NCBI GenBank assembly: GCA_902560625.1
Contig: CACEMD010000001.1
Coordinates: forward strand, 124,001-188,000
Reading direction: 5' to 3'
Length of the DNA stretch: 64,000 nucleotides
From: an uncultured Pelagibacteraceae bacterium
GTDB taxonomy: Bacteria; Pseudomonadota; Alphaproteobacteria; Pelagibacterales; Pelagibacteraceae
This document shows, in pieces, positions 1 to 10,748 of the stretch. The position numbers and the translations under genes were made by a program. The notes under the pieces were generated by a model. It was not told the DNA's origin. It saw nothing but the letters and a program-made list of their open reading frames with translations, and ran no database searches. Positions within the stretch are counted from its first letter, which is position 1, and each line of letters starts with the position of its first letter.

Positions 1-1
1 T

Positions 2-250
2 AGAGTTAATGCAATTTGCCCAGGAACAATTAAAGGCGATAGAATGGTAAGAGTTATTAGGGATAAATCGAAATTCACAAAAATATCAAAAAAAACAATT
101 GAAAAAGAATTTATTTCAATGGCGTCAATGAATTGCTGGATATCTGAAGAAGATATAGGTAAAATGTGTAGTTTTTTAATTTCTGAAGACGCTGCTAGAA
201 TATCTGGACAAATAATAGCAGTAGATGGAAATGCAACAAGATTAGATTAA
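2..250 (+). CDS. SDR family oxidoreductase, C-terminal fragment (truncated by window start)
   Basis: Frame is open from base 2 (RVNAICPGTIKGDRM...); VNAICPG and the C-terminal SGQIIAVDGN motif are typical of short-chain dehydrogenases. Confidence 0.85.
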   Translation, partial: RVNAICPGTIKGDRMVRVIRDKSKFTKISKKTIEKEFISMASMNCWISEEDIGKMCSFLISEDAARISGQIIAVDGNATRLD

Positions 251-258
251 ATATATTT

Positions 259-1044
259 ATGAAAAAAATTAGCAATGTTAAAGTCAGTACAATCGACAAG
301 GGTATTAAATCTGTTTTAATTGACGATGCTAGTAGTTATAATTCATTATCTTCTGTAACACTAAAATCACTTTTAACCGTATTTAAGAATTTAAACAAAG
401 ACAACACAACAAAGGTTATAATTATCGAGGGTTCGGGCAAAGGATTTAGCGCAGGACACAATCTAAAAGAATTAAAATCATATAAGAAAAAAAAAGATTA
501 CCAAAAACTTTTTAATTTATGCTCTGATTTAATGATGGAAATTGTAGATGGAAGAAAACCTGTGATTGCTAAAGTTCATGGATCTGCATATGCAGCAGGA
601 TGTCAATTAGTTGCGAGTTGTGATTTAGTTTTAAGCACTGACGATGCAAAGTTTGCTACACCTGGAGTTAACATAGGTCTGTTTTGTAGTACACCAATGG
701 TAGCTGTTAGTAGAAAAGTTAGTAAAAAAAGAATGATGAAAATGTTGTTAACAGGTGAACCAATTGATGCCATTACTGCAAAAGAATTTGGATTAATAAA
801 TGATTTTTATCCAAAAGAAAAATTACAGGATGAAGTTCTATCTTTAGCAAGAACTATTGCATCAAAGTCTAACTTAACAATTAAGTTAGGTAAAAGAGCC
901 TTTTATAAACAAGCAGAGATGCCTTTAAAAAAGGCTTATAAATTTACAAGTAAAGTGATGACAGAAAATATGATGGCGATGGATGCTAAAGAAGGTATTT
1001 CAGCATTTGTGGAAAAAAGAAAACCAAATTGGAAAGATAAGTAA
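259..1044 (+). CDS. Enoyl-CoA hydratase/isomerase family protein
   Basis: Crotonase-fold motifs GKGFSAGHNLKEL and KVHGSAYAAGCQLVASCDLVL. Confidence 0.9.
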   Translation: MKKISNVKVSTIDKGIKSVLIDDASSYNSLSSVTLKSLLTVFKNLNKDNTTKVIIIEGSGKGFSAGHNLKELKSYKKKKDYQKLFNLCSDLMMEIVDGRKPVIAKVHGSAYAAGCQLVASCDLVLSTDDAKFATPGVNIGLFCSTPMVAVSRKVSKKRMMKMLLTGEPIDAITAKEFGLINDFYPKEKLQDEVLSLARTIASKSNLTIKLGKRAFYKQAEMPLKKAYKFTSKVMTENMMAMDAKEGISAFVEKRKPNWKDK

Positions 1045-1514
1045 TGAGAGATGAAGAAATAAAAGAAATTCTATCAAGCTCAAAGACTATTGCAATGATT
1101 GGTATAAGTTCTGAAAAAAAAAAAGAAGATCCAAAAAATATAAAAAGAAAACCTGCAAATGTTGTGATGAAGTATATGCAAAGTTTTGGATATAAAGTAA
1201 TTCCTATAAATCCTTTCGCAAAGGGAGAGATTATAAATGGAGAAACTGTAGTTGATGATATAGAGAATATTACTATCCCGGTTGACATCGTTGATGTTTT
1301 TCGTCCATCAAAAGAAACTCCTGGTTTTGCAGAAAAAGCAGTAAAGATTGGATCTAAGGTTTTGTGGCTACAATTTGGAATTCAAAACGAGGAAGCAAAA
1401 AAAATTTCTGAAGATGCAAAATTAAAATACGTTTCTAACAAGTGTATTAAGCAGGAATATCAAAAGTTATTTCAAAATTCTAATCCTGTTTATCCAGTTT
1501 TAAGAAACGATTAA
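1044..1514 (+). CDS. CoA-binding domain protein (YccU-like)
   Basis: KTIAMIGISS...KRKPANVVMKYMQSFGYKVIPINP...VDIVDVFRPS typical of the CoA_binding_2 family. Confidence 0.85.
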   Translation: MRDEEIKEILSSSKTIAMIGISSEKKKEDPKNIKRKPANVVMKYMQSFGYKVIPINPFAKGEIINGETVVDDIENITIPVDIVDVFRPSKETPGFAEKAVKIGSKVLWLQFGIQNEEAKKISEDAKLKYVSNKCIKQEYQKLFQNSNPVYPVLRND

Positions 1515-2083
1515 TGAAGAAAATTTTTCTAGTTTATAGTCATTATAATGAAAAATCTTTTAATGCCTCAATAAGAGATACCTTTACAAAAACAGCCAAG
1601 GAAAAAGGTCATGAAGTCGATATAGTAGATTTATATAAGGAAAAATTTGATCCAGTTTTTGCAGGAGAAGATCCAACACCTGATGTTCTTGATCATAGAA
1701 AAAGAATAGAAAATTCAGATGTTATTGTGTTAGTAGCTCCAATCTGGAATTTTAGACTTCCTGCAATTGCCGAAGGGTGGATTGATAAAGTCTTAGCACC
1801 ACCATGGGCTTTTAGATTCAAAAAAATTATTGGAAATTATGGATTCCCAGTTGGGAATTTGGTTGGAAAGAAAGCTGTAATATTTTGTACTTATGGATCT
1901 CCTCAATTTGCAGTCAAAACATTCTTTTTAAATATGCCAACTAAAAGATTAAAGCGTGGCGTTTTTAACATTTGTGGAATTACAGACATTATATATAAGA
2001 GATTTTTTGCTGTACCTTTTGTAAGTGAAAATAAAAGACAAAAATTTTTAAAAGATGTAGAAAAAGTAGCATTAAATTTATGA
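1514..2083 (+). CDS. NAD(P)H dehydrogenase (quinone)/flavodoxin-like fold protein
   Basis: N-terminal MKKIFLVYSHYNEKSFN; VLVAPIWNFRLPAIAEGWIDKVLAPPWAF motif. Confidence 0.85.
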   Translation: MKKIFLVYSHYNEKSFNASIRDTFTKTAKEKGHEVDIVDLYKEKFDPVFAGEDPTPDVLDHRKRIENSDVIVLVAPIWNFRLPAIAEGWIDKVLAPPWAFRFKKIIGNYGFPVGNLVGKKAVIFCTYGSPQFAVKTFFLNMPTKRLKRGVFNICGITDIIYKRFFAVPFVSENKRQKFLKDVEKVALNL

Positions 2084-2541
2084 TTAAAGTTGTAAATGTT
2101 GTTTTTATATTTATTTTTATATTTTCAAATGCAAATGCTAAAATTATAAAGCCCTCAAACAATATTAAACCATTTGAAGTAGTTGAAATTCAACTTAATG
2201 GATTGAAGAAAAATAACAAACCATCAATAGATAACGGCATTATCCAAACTTGGGAATTTGCTCATCCAAATAACAAAAAATATACAGGTCCACTAGAAAG
2301 ATTTAAAAAAATGATCAAAGGAAACTCTTATTCAATGTTATTAGATCACGTGGAACATAAAATAACTGAAAAATTTATTTCAAATGATGTTGCAACATAT
2401 GAAGTTATAGTTTTAGATTTTGAAAAAAAATATTTTAAATTTAAGTGGCAAGTTGAAAAATACAATAAAGATGGTCCCTTAAAAGATTGCTGGCTGACAA
2501 CTGTTGTTTCTCAACCTGTGCCATATGGTTCAGCTATATAA
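2080..2541 (+). CDS. DUF4864-like secreted hypothetical protein
   Basis: Signal peptide, then FEVVEIQLNGL...GIIQTWEFAHPNNKKYTGPLERFKKMI; overlaps preceding stop. Confidence 0.6.
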   Translation: MIKVVNVVFIFIFIFSNANAKIIKPSNNIKPFEVVEIQLNGLKKNNKPSIDNGIIQTWEFAHPNNKKYTGPLERFKKMIKGNSYSMLLDHVEHKITEKFISNDVATYEVIVLDFEKKYFKFKWQVEKYNKDGPLKDCWLTTVVSQPVPYGSAI

Positions 2542-2744
2542 TGAAAAAACCTCCTTTTATTTATAGAATTCCAATTTTGATGGCAATCCTCTGCATTCCA
2601 CCAATAGGAATGACACAACTTGGTTGGTATTTTTTTGGGAAAGAGATGGGATTTAATCTAGGTATGATTGCAGGTGTAATATCAGTCACTATAGCTGCAT
2701 ATTTGTTATACCGTATGGATTGGCGTGACGATGATGATTATTAA
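2541..2744 (+). CDS. Small membrane protein, unknown function
   Basis: ORF 2487..2744 probably starts at ATG 2541 (MKKPPFIYRIPILMAILC...) directly after the preceding stop. Confidence 0.6.
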   Translation: MKKPPFIYRIPILMAILCIPPIGMTQLGWYFFGKEMGFNLGMIAGVISVTIAAYLLYRMDWRDDDDY

Positions 2745-2787
2745 AATTATGTTTCTTAAATATTAAAAATTTAGTAGAAATCTCATA

Positions 2788-5220
2788 ATGAAATCAAAAG
2801 CAAAAGTTGTAGTAGTTGGAGGTGGTGTAGTAGGGGTAAGTGCCCTTTATCACTTAGCAAAAAAAGGGTGGTCTGATGTAGTTCTTGTTGAGAGAAAAGA
2901 ACTTACCTCAGGTTCTACTTGGCATGCAGCTGGTTTATTACCTTTATTTAACATGAGTTATTCAGTAGGGCAGCTACATAAATATGCAGTTGATCTTTAT
3001 AAAACTCTAGAGGAAGAAACTGGAAAAAATGTAGGATTTAGTGTTGTTTCAAATATTAGATTAGCAAGTAACAAAGATAGAATGGATGAATATTATCAAT
3101 ATGCAGGTGTTGCTCAAACAATTGGAGTTAAAGTAAATTTCTTAAAACCAGAACAGGTAAAAGAAATTTGGCCCCTATGTCATACAGATGATTTAGTTGG
3201 AGCAATTCAACACCCCGAAGATGGATATATTCAACCAGCAGATTTAACACAAGCATTAGCAACAGGCGCGAGAAATAGAGGTGCTGAAATTTATAGAAAC
3301 ACTACAGTTACCAATATTAAACAGACAAAAACTGGATGGGTTGTTGAGACTGATAAGGGATCAATTGAATGTGAACATGTAATTTCATGTTCAGGAAATT
3401 TTGCAAGACAAACTGGTAAAATGGTTGGTTTAGATATTCCAGTAATACCAGTTGAACACCAATATATTGTCACTGAACCTCATCCTGAAATCCAGAAAAG
3501 AAAAAAAGAAGGTTTACCAGAAATGGGAGTTTTAAGGGACAGTGATAGTAGATGGTATATGAGAGAAGAAGCTGGTGGTTTAATTCTTGGACCATATGAA
3601 GATGGTGCACCAGCATGTTATGTAAATGGTCCATCAAAAGATTCAGAGTATGAATTATTTCAAGAAGATTTGGAGAGACTAGCACCACATATCGAGGGAG
3701 CAATACACCGTGTACCTGCTTTTGGTGAAGTTGGTGTTAAAAAAGTTTATAATGGTGCAATTTGTTATACTCCTGATGGAAATCCGATAGTTGGACCTGC
3801 CTGGGGATTGAAAAACTTCTGGATTAATGAAGGACATAGTTTTGGAATTACAGCAGCAGGAGGTGCTGGATGGCAGCTTGCAGAGTGGATAGTTGATGGC
3901 GAACCTACAATTGATATGTTAGGTGTAGAACCTAGAAGATATGGAGATTATTGCTCAAAATCTTATTTAAAAACAAAAAATGAAGAAGCTTATAGCCACG
4001 TATTTATAACTCACTTTCCAGACGAAGAACGACCAGCAGCAAGACCATTAAGAACTGCACCTTGTTATGATCGAATGAAAAAACTTGGAGCAGTATTTGG
4101 ACAAAAGTTTGGTTGGGAAAGACCAAACTTCTTTGCCACTGATGGAATGGAACAAAAAGATGATTGGTCATTTAGAAGATCAAAATGGTTTAAGGCAGTT
4201 GAGAAAGAATGTAAAAATGTTAGAGAAAATGTAGGTCTTTTAGATATGTCAGCATTTGCAAAATGCAGAATCAAAGGACCAAAAGCAGAGGAATTTTTAG
4301 ATAATCTTGTAGCAAACAAATTACCAAAAAAAGTTGGGAGAATAAACTTATGTCACGCTCTAAATACAAAAGGTGGAGTACATTCCGAGTTTACAATAAT
4401 GAGAGAATCAGAAAATAGTTTCTATTTAGTATCTGCAGGTGCGTTTCAAAGACTAGATCATGATTGGATTTTAAAATGGATGCCAACTGATGGTTCGGTA
4501 CAATTTGAAAATCTTACTAATAGTACTGGAGTTCTTGTTGTATCAGGACCAAAAGCTAGAGAATTAATGACAAGAGTTTCAAAGGATGACTTTTCTAATG
4601 AAAATTTTAAATGGTTAAGTGCAAAAAACGTTGATGTTGGATATGCCCCTGTTAATGCAATGAGAGTTAACTTTGTTGGAGAGCTAGGTTGGGAACTTCA
4701 TCATCCAATAGAATATCAAAACCATATATTTGATAAATTGATGGATGCAGGTAAGGACTTAGGTCTAAAACCTTTTGGTATTAGAGCAATGAATAGTTTA
4801 AGGATTGAAAAATCTTATAAGCTTGTTGGCACTGAATTATCAATTGAATACTCACCATACGAAAGTGGTTTAGATAGGTTTGTACATCCTAATAAAGGAA
4901 GTTTTATAGGCCTAGATGCTTTAAATAAATGGAGAGAAAAAGGTTTTAATAACAAATTAGTCACATTAGATGTTCAAAACATAGACGATGCAGATGTTTT
5001 AGGTAATAATCCTATTTATGAGAATGGCAGTGTAATCGGAAGAGCAACAGGTGGTGATTATGGTTTTAGATTAGGAAAATCAATTGCTTTAGGCATGGTA
5101 AAACCAGAGTTAGCAAATGTTGGTCAAAAATTGAAAATTGAAATACTTGGAAAAAAACATGAGGCTACAATTTTAGAAGAAAGTCCTTATGATCCAGAAA
5201 ATAAACTATTAAGGGCATAA
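2788..5220 (+). CDS. FAD-dependent oxidoreductase with C-terminal GcvT/aminomethyltransferase domain (dimethylglycine/sarcosine dehydrogenase-like)
   Basis: N-terminal [29 protein letters not shown] motif; C-terminal GcvT-like half ([30 protein letters not shown]). Confidence 0.88.
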   Translation: MKSKAKVVVVGGGVVGVSALYHLAKKGWSDVVLVERKELTSGSTWHAAGLLPLFNMSYSVGQLHKYAVDLYKTLEEETGKNVGFSVVSNIRLASNKDRMDEYYQYAGVAQTIGVKVNFLKPEQVKEIWPLCHTDDLVGAIQHPEDGYIQPADLTQALATGARNRGAEIYRNTTVTNIKQTKTGWVVETDKGSIECEHVISCSGNFARQTGKMVGLDIPVIPVEHQYIVTEPHPEIQKRKKEGLPEMGVLRDSDSRWYMREEAGGLILGPYEDGAPACYVNGPSKDSEYELFQEDLERLAPHIEGAIHRVPAFGEVGVKKVYNGAICYTPDGNPIVGPAWGLKNFWINEGHSFGITAAGGAGWQLAEWIVDGEPTIDMLGVEPRRYGDYCSKSYLKTKNEEAYSHVFITHFPDEERPAARPLRTAPCYDRMKKLGAVFGQKFGWERPNFFATDGMEQKDDWSFRRSKWFKAVEKECKNVRENVGLLDMSAFAKCRIKGPKAEEFLDNLVANKLPKKVGRINLCHALNTKGGVHSEFTIMRESENSFYLVSAGAFQRLDHDWILKWMPTDGSVQFENLTNSTGVLVVSGPKARELMTRVSKDDFSNENFKWLSAKNVDVGYAPVNAMRVNFVGELGWELHHPIEYQNHIFDKLMDAGKDLGLKPFGIRAMNSLRIEKSYKLVGTELSIEYSPYESGLDRFVHPNKGSFIGLDALNKWREKGFNNKLVTLDVQNIDDADVLGNNPIYENGSVIGRATGGDYGFRLGKSIALGMVKPELANVGQKLKIEILGKKHEATILEESPYDPENKLLRA

Positions 5221-5969
5221 TGAAAATTTTAGTAGCTGTAAAAAGAGTAATTGATTACAACGTTCAGATAAGAGTCAAAGAAGATAACAGTGGTGTTGTA
5301 ACTGATAATGTAAAGATGTCTACAAATCCACCAGATGACAATGCAATCGAGGAAGCAGTAAAAATAAAAGAAGCTGGAAAAGCAAAAGAAATTGTTGCAA
5401 TCACAATAGGTGACGATAAAGCCCAAGAAACAGTTAGAAAAGCATTAGCTGTAGGTGCGGATAGAGGAATTCATGTAAAAGCTGACGGAATAGTAGAACC
5501 ACTAGCAGTTTCAAAAATTTTAAAAGCTGTTGTAGAAAAGGAAAAACCTGATTTAGTATTTATGGGAAAACAAGCTATTGATGACGATTGCAATCAAACA
5601 GGTCAAATGTTGGCAGCTTTACTTGATTGGCCGCAAGCCACATTTGCCTCTAAAATAGAAGTTAGTGAAAAGAGTTTAACAGTTACTAGAGAAATTGATG
5701 AAGGGTTAGAAACAATTGAAGTAAATATTCCTGCAATAGTCACCTGTGATTTAAGGTTAAATGAACCACGATATGCTTCATTACCAAATATAATGAAGGC
5801 TAAAAAGAAACCTTTAGATCAAATGACTGCTTCAGATTTAGGTATTGATACTAAACCAAGAATCGAACAAATTAAGGTAGAAGAACCGCCAAAAAGAAAA
5901 GCAGGTATAAAAGTTTCTAACGTGGCTGATTTAGTAAATAAATTAAAAAATGAAGCAAAGGTAATATAA
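5220..5969 (+). CDS. etfB: Electron transfer flavoprotein beta subunit
   Basis: [22 protein letters not shown]...[18 protein letters not shown]. Confidence 0.95.
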   Translation: MKILVAVKRVIDYNVQIRVKEDNSGVVTDNVKMSTNPPDDNAIEEAVKIKEAGKAKEIVAITIGDDKAQETVRKALAVGADRGIHVKADGIVEPLAVSKILKAVVEKEKPDLVFMGKQAIDDDCNQTGQMLAALLDWPQATFASKIEVSEKSLTVTREIDEGLETIEVNIPAIVTCDLRLNEPRYASLPNIMKAKKKPLDQMTASDLGIDTKPRIEQIKVEEPPKRKAGIKVSNVADLVNKLKNEAKVI

Positions 5970-6922
5970 TGTCAGTTCTTTTGATAGCAGAGCATAATAA
6001 TAAAGAGTTAAAGCCTTTTACACTTAATGTGATAAATGCTGCAACTCAAATAGACGAAGATGTTCATGTCCTATTAATGGGTCATAGCGCAGACGCAGTT
6101 GCAAAATCAATATCTGAAGTTTCAGGTGTTAAAAAAGTAATTCATGTTGATAATCCAACATATGAAAATTATCTTGCTGAAAATTATGTTCCTGTAATAT
6201 TAAATCTTGCGCAAAACTATAATCATATTGTAAGTGCAGCTAATACGTTTGGGAAAAATTTAATGCCAAGAGTAGCTGCGAAACTTGATACCTCTCAAGT
6301 TAGTGATATTATTAAAGTAATATCTGAAGATACATTTTTGAGACCAATCTATGCTGGCAATGCATTTGCAACAGTAAAAAGTAATGATCCTAAAAAATGT
6401 ATAACTGTAAGACCAACATCTTTTGATCCTGCTCCATCTTCAGGAGGATCAGCAGAAATTGTTAAAGGTGATACTGCAGAAGCATTTTCATTAACAAAAT
6501 TTATAAAAAAAGAGGAAATAAAATCTGATAGACCAGAGCTTGGAACGGCAAGAGTAGTAATTTCAGGTGGCAGAGGAATGCAAAGTGGAGATAATTTTAA
6601 ACTAATAACTGCTATTGCAGACAAATTAAATGCTGCAATTGGCGCATCAAGAGCTGCAGTTGATGCTGGTTATATAACAAATGACCATCAAGTTGGACAA
6701 ACAGGTAAAGTTGTAGTCCCAGACCTTTACATTGCGGTTGGAATATCTGGAGCAATCCAGCATTTGGCAGGAATGAAAGAGAGTAAAGTTATTGTCGCAA
6801 TCAACAAAGATGGAGAAGCACCTATATTTAGTGTTGCAGATTATGGCTTAGAAGCAGATCTTTTTGAAGCACTTCCTCAATTCTTAGAAGAACTGAACAA
6901 ATTAAACACTATACAAAAATAA
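5969..6922 (+). CDS. etfA: Electron transfer flavoprotein alpha subunit
   Basis: VVISGGRGMQSGDNFKLI...GASRAAVDAGYITNDHQVGQTGKVVVPDLYIAVGISGAIQHLAGM. Confidence 0.95.
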   Translation: MSVLLIAEHNNKELKPFTLNVINAATQIDEDVHVLLMGHSADAVAKSISEVSGVKKVIHVDNPTYENYLAENYVPVILNLAQNYNHIVSAANTFGKNLMPRVAAKLDTSQVSDIIKVISEDTFLRPIYAGNAFATVKSNDPKKCITVRPTSFDPAPSSGGSAEIVKGDTAEAFSLTKFIKKEEIKSDRPELGTARVVISGGRGMQSGDNFKLITAIADKLNAAIGASRAAVDAGYITNDHQVGQTGKVVVPDLYIAVGISGAIQHLAGMKESKVIVAINKDGEAPIFSVADYGLEADLFEALPQFLEELNKLNTIQK

Positions 6923-6946
6923 CAAATACTGTAAAAAAATATCACT

Positions 6947-8566
6947 ATGTCCAGAGAAGTAATGGAATATGATGTTGTAATTGTTGGAGGAGGTCCATCA
7001 GGACTTTCTACTGCAATAAAACTTAAACAACTTAAGTCAGATTTAAATGTTTGCGTCTTAGAAAAAGCATCAGAGATAGGTGCACATATACTTTCTGGAA
7101 ATGTTTTTGAGACAAAAGCACTAGATGAACTTCTTCCAAAATGGAAAGAGATGGGAAGTCCAATTAAAACAAAAGTGTCAAAAGAAAAATTTTTATTTTT
7201 AAGTAAGACTAAATCTTTGAGCTGGCCAACTTGGCTATTACCAAAAGTGCAACAAAATCATAAAAATTATATTATCAGTCTAGCTAACCTATGTAGATGG
7301 TTAGCAGAGCAAGCGGAGTCACTTGGAGTAGAAATTTTTCCTGGTTTTCCAGCAAGTGAGATTATTTATCATGATGATGGTTCAGTCAAAGGTATTGCAA
7401 CTCAAGATATGGGTGTAGACAAAAATGGAAACAAAAAAGATAGCTTTGAGTCTGGTATAGAGCTTCATGCCAAGGTTACTGTATTTGCGGAAGGTTGCAG
7501 AGGTCATTTAGGAAAGCAATTAATAAAAAAATTTGAATTAGATAAAGGCAAAAACCCACAGCAATATGGAATTGGGTTTAAAGAAATTTGGGAAATAGAT
7601 GAAAATAAACATGAAGAGGGATTAGTTATGCATACAGCAGGCTGGCCACTTGATAATAAGACATATGGAGGGAGTTTTATTTATCATGCAGAAAATAAAC
7701 AAATTTTTTTAGGTTACGTAATAGGTTTAGATTATCAAAATCCTTATCTCTCACCTTTTGATGAATTTCAAAGATTTAAAACTCATCCATCAATAAAAAA
7801 AATAATAGAAGGCGGAAAAAGAATTTCATACGGTGCAAGAGCATTAATTGAAGGTGGTCTACAGAGCTTACCAAAGATGTATATGCCAGGAGCTTTACTT
7901 GTTGGTTGTGACGCCGGAACTTTAAATATGCCCAAGATAAAAGGGTCTCACACTGCAATGAAAAGTGGAATGATAGCTGCCGAAACAATCTTCAGTCACT
8001 TAACAGAGAAAAAAAGCTTATCTATTTTTGAAGAAAATTTTAAAAAGAGTTGGGTTTATGAAGAGTTACATGCTGCTAGAAATGTTAAACCTAGTTTTAG
8101 TTGGGGACTAATTTTAGGAATAATATTTACAGGTATAGATCAAATAATTTTCAGAGGCAAACTTCCATTTACTCTAAAACATAAGCATGCTGATCATGAA
8201 ACTCTAAAACCTGCAAATAAGATGCCTAAAATTGTGTATCCAAAACCAGATAATGAAATAACTTTCGATAAAACTAGTTCAGTTTATCTATCTGGTACAA
8301 ACCATACTGACAATCAACCAGTTCATCTTAAGCTTAAAAACCCTAATTTACCTATTGATTTTACATTAAAAGAATATGATGAACCTGCTCAGAGATATTG
8401 TCCCGTTGGTGTTTATGAAGTTCAAATTCAAAATAAAATTCCTAAATTTGTAATCAATTCTCAAAACTGTATACATTGTAAAACATGCGATATTAAAGAA
8501 CCTTCACAAAATATTACTTGGGTCACACCAGAAGGCGGTGGCGGTCCAAAGTATGGAAATATGTAA
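6947..8566 (+). CDS. Electron transfer flavoprotein-ubiquinone oxidoreductase
   Basis: FAD motif VVIVGGGPSGLSTAIKLKQL; C-terminal ferredoxin motif NCIHCKTCDIKEPSQNITWVTPEGGGGPKY. Confidence 0.95.
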   Translation: MSREVMEYDVVIVGGGPSGLSTAIKLKQLKSDLNVCVLEKASEIGAHILSGNVFETKALDELLPKWKEMGSPIKTKVSKEKFLFLSKTKSLSWPTWLLPKVQQNHKNYIISLANLCRWLAEQAESLGVEIFPGFPASEIIYHDDGSVKGIATQDMGVDKNGNKKDSFESGIELHAKVTVFAEGCRGHLGKQLIKKFELDKGKNPQQYGIGFKEIWEIDENKHEEGLVMHTAGWPLDNKTYGGSFIYHAENKQIFLGYVIGLDYQNPYLSPFDEFQRFKTHPSIKKIIEGGKRISYGARALIEGGLQSLPKMYMPGALLVGCDAGTLNMPKIKGSHTAMKSGMIAAETIFSHLTEKKSLSIFEENFKKSWVYEELHAARNVKPSFSWGLILGIIFTGIDQIIFRGKLPFTLKHKHADHETLKPANKMPKIVYPKPDNEITFDKTSSVYLSGTNHTDNQPVHLKLKNPNLPIDFTLKEYDEPAQRYCPVGVYEVQIQNKIPKFVINSQNCIHCKTCDIKEPSQNITWVTPEGGGGPKYGNM

Positions 8567-8568
8567 TT

Positions 8569-8946
8569 TTAGGAAAGATCTATTGCAAATTTTTTCAATG
8601 TTTCAATTGGAATAAATTTAAGTGTATTTTCGTGTGTTTTTTTTAAGTATACAGGACAACTTTTTCCAGCCTTTATAGCTCTATCATACCAACTTGCACA
8701 TACACACCAGTTATCACCATCTTTTAAACCAGGAAAACCAAATTCTGGATGAGGTGTTATCAAATCGTTACCAGCTTGTTTACACCATTCTAAAAAATCA
8801 TTACTTACTTTCACACAAACAGTATGAACACCAGTATCATTTTTATCCGTATTACAACAACCATCTCTATACCATCCAGTTAAAGGATTTTTTGAACAGA
8901 TTTCTAAATTTTCACCAAGTACGTTTTTTTGAAATTTATTTTCCAT
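8569..8946 (-). CDS. DUF2237 family protein
   Basis: NVLGENLEICSKNPLTGWYRDGCCNT...VCVCASWYDRA; probable start MENKFQ at 8946. Confidence 0.85.
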   Translation of the reverse strand: MENKFQKNVLGENLEICSKNPLTGWYRDGCCNTDKNDTGVHTVCVKVSNDFLEWCKQAGNDLITPHPEFGFPGLKDGDNWCVCASWYDRAIKAGKSCPVYLKKTHENTLKFIPIETLKKFAIDLS

Positions 8947-9580
8947 AAACGTTATAAATTTCATCATCAACTAATGCATTAAATGAAATAGATCTTCTTT
9001 CTTCATTAGAATTTGTAAATGGATATACTACATGCATTAAGTAATTTGGAAAAAAATAAAATTCACCAACTTTTGGTTTGATGTTGTATGTGGCTGGAGA
9101 ATTAAATAATTTTGAACCATTAACCAAAGACAAGACTCCATTAAAATTTTTTGTTTTTGTCTTTTGACTATATTCACCAAAATCATTTGGTAATTTTAAA
9201 TATCCAACACCAGAAATATGCCCACCATGAACATGTAATGGATTATAATCATTCTGAAATTGTCTTACTATCCAAGAATTAATTATATGAAATTTTGTAA
9301 TTTTTTTTTTCTCTGTACTTTCAATCCATTTAGAGCTAGCTTCAGCTAAAAAATTTGCCCAACCAGACGATTTCATAAATTCTTCCTCTAATTTAAACTC
9401 TTGAAGAACGTTTCCTGCCAACATATTACCATAATCTAGTTCTTTGGATTTTTTGTTATCTTTTGTAATTTTATCAACATACTCATTAAGTAATTTTATT
9501 GTTTCATCTGGTATTTTCACTTTAGCAATCGATGGACCGAATGGTCTAAAAATCTGAATTTTGCTTTGTTCTGATGACAT
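8936..9580 (-). CDS. Putative 2-oxoglutarate-Fe(II) oxygenase
   Basis: HVHGGHISGVGYLKLP...GEFYFFPNYLMHVVYPF...RRSISFN (HxD/H-type double-stranded beta-helix); start inferred at MSSEQSK. Confidence 0.75.
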   Translation of the reverse strand: MSSEQSKIQIFRPFGPSIAKVKIPDETIKLLNEYVDKITKDNKKSKELDYGNMLAGNVLQEFKLEEEFMKSSGWANFLAEASSKWIESTEKKKITKFHIINSWIVRQFQNDYNPLHVHGGHISGVGYLKLPNDFGEYSQKTKTKNFNGVLSLVNGSKLFNSPATYNIKPKVGEFYFFPNYLMHVVYPFTNSNEERRSISFNALVDDEIYNVYGK

Positions 9581-9581
9581 C

Positions 9582-10046
9582 CTAAATTTTTGTTGGATTA
9601 GGTTGACCCTTATAAACTTTCTCTGGATCAAATTTTTTTTCTTTTTCTTCAAATTTCATTTCAATTTGTCTTGCATTATTAATTCTTCCAAGTGGTATTG
9701 ATCTATAAAAACAAGATTTGTAACCAACATGGCAACTTGCTCCATCACCTATGTCTACTGACAACCAAACAGAGTCTTGATCATCATCTATTCTTATTTC
9801 TTTTATTTTTTGGACAAAACCACTGGTTTTTCCTTTGTGCCATAGTTGTTTTCTTGATCTACTCCAATAATGAGCCTCTTTAGTTTCTATAGACAATTTA
9901 AATGCTTCAACGTTCATATAGCCATGCATCAAAATTTCTTTTGTATTATAACAAGTGGTTACAACTGGTATCAATCCGTCATTATCAAATTTAGGTGATA
10001 ATAAATTACCCTCTTCAATTTCTACAATATTTTCTCTTTTTTTAAA
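9582..10046 (-). CDS. hisI: Phosphoribosyl-AMP cyclohydrolase
   Basis: GLIPVVTTCYNTKEILMHGYMN...YWSRSRKQLWHKG; start inferred at MFKKREN. Confidence 0.92.
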   Translation of the reverse strand, partial: FKKRENIVEIEEGNLLSPKFDNDGLIPVVTTCYNTKEILMHGYMNVEAFKLSIETKEAHYWSRSRKQLWHKGKTSGFVQKIKEIRIDDDQDSVWLSVDIGDGASCHVGYKSCFYRSIPLGRINNARQIEMKFEEKEKKFDPEKVYKGQPNPTKI

Positions 10047-10127
10047 CATAATGGTCGCAGTTAGTACCATATTATTGGATATATTAAATATTTCAAATTA
10101 TAAAAAAAACCTTATAAACCAATAGCT

Positions 10128-10733
10128 ATGAAATTAGTTAAAAATATAAATAAAGAAACTAAAAATAATGACGTATCCGACAAAGAAGCTGAAGAAGCAT
10201 TTGTTAAAATACTAAAATGGTTAGGTGAAGATCCTCAAAGAGAAGGATTGTTAGAAACTCCGAAAAGAGTTGTAAAAGCTTTTAAAGAATATTTTAAGGG
10301 ATACCAAGAGGATCCAAGAGAAATGTTACAAAAGACATTTGGTGATGTTGAAGGTTACAGTGATATGGTCGTTCAGAAAAATATTTCAGTTCAAAGCCAC
10401 TGCGAACACCATATGGCACCGATAATTGGAATTGCTCATGTTGCATATATTCCAAACCAAAGAGTTATTGGATTGAGTAAAATTGCAAGACTTGTTGAAG
10501 TGTTTTCAAAAAGGCTTCAAACGCAAGAAAGATTAACAGTTCAAATTGCAACAACTCTAATGGAAGCAATAGATGCGAAAGGAGTTGCGGTAACAATAGA
10601 TTCAACTCATCAGTGTATGACTATGAGAGGTATAAAAAAAGAGCAAGCGACAACAGTTACAAATTATTATTTAGGTCAATTTAAGGAAGATTTAAGTTTT
10701 CAAAATAGATATTTGAGATTCATAGCAAAATAA
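10128..10733 (+). CDS. folE: GTP cyclohydrolase I
   Basis: EDPQREGLLETPKRVVKA...SHCEHHMAPIIGIAHVAYIP...CMTMRGIKK. Confidence 0.96.
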   Translation: MKLVKNINKETKNNDVSDKEAEEAFVKILKWLGEDPQREGLLETPKRVVKAFKEYFKGYQEDPREMLQKTFGDVEGYSDMVVQKNISVQSHCEHHMAPIIGIAHVAYIPNQRVIGLSKIARLVEVFSKRLQTQERLTVQIATTLMEAIDAKGVAVTIDSTHQCMTMRGIKKEQATTVTNYYLGQFKEDLSFQNRYLRFIAK

Positions 10734-10748
10734 TATTTACTATAATTA

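Noticed and set aside
3470-3703. Antisense ORF inside the GcvT-type oxidoreductase
   Set aside because: Shadow ORF on the opposite strand of a confident gene, no domain-like features
8694-9883. Plus-strand ORFs at 8694-8948 and 9692-9883
   Set aside because: Fully antisense to DUF2237 and hisI; His/Tyr/Leu-rich artefact composition
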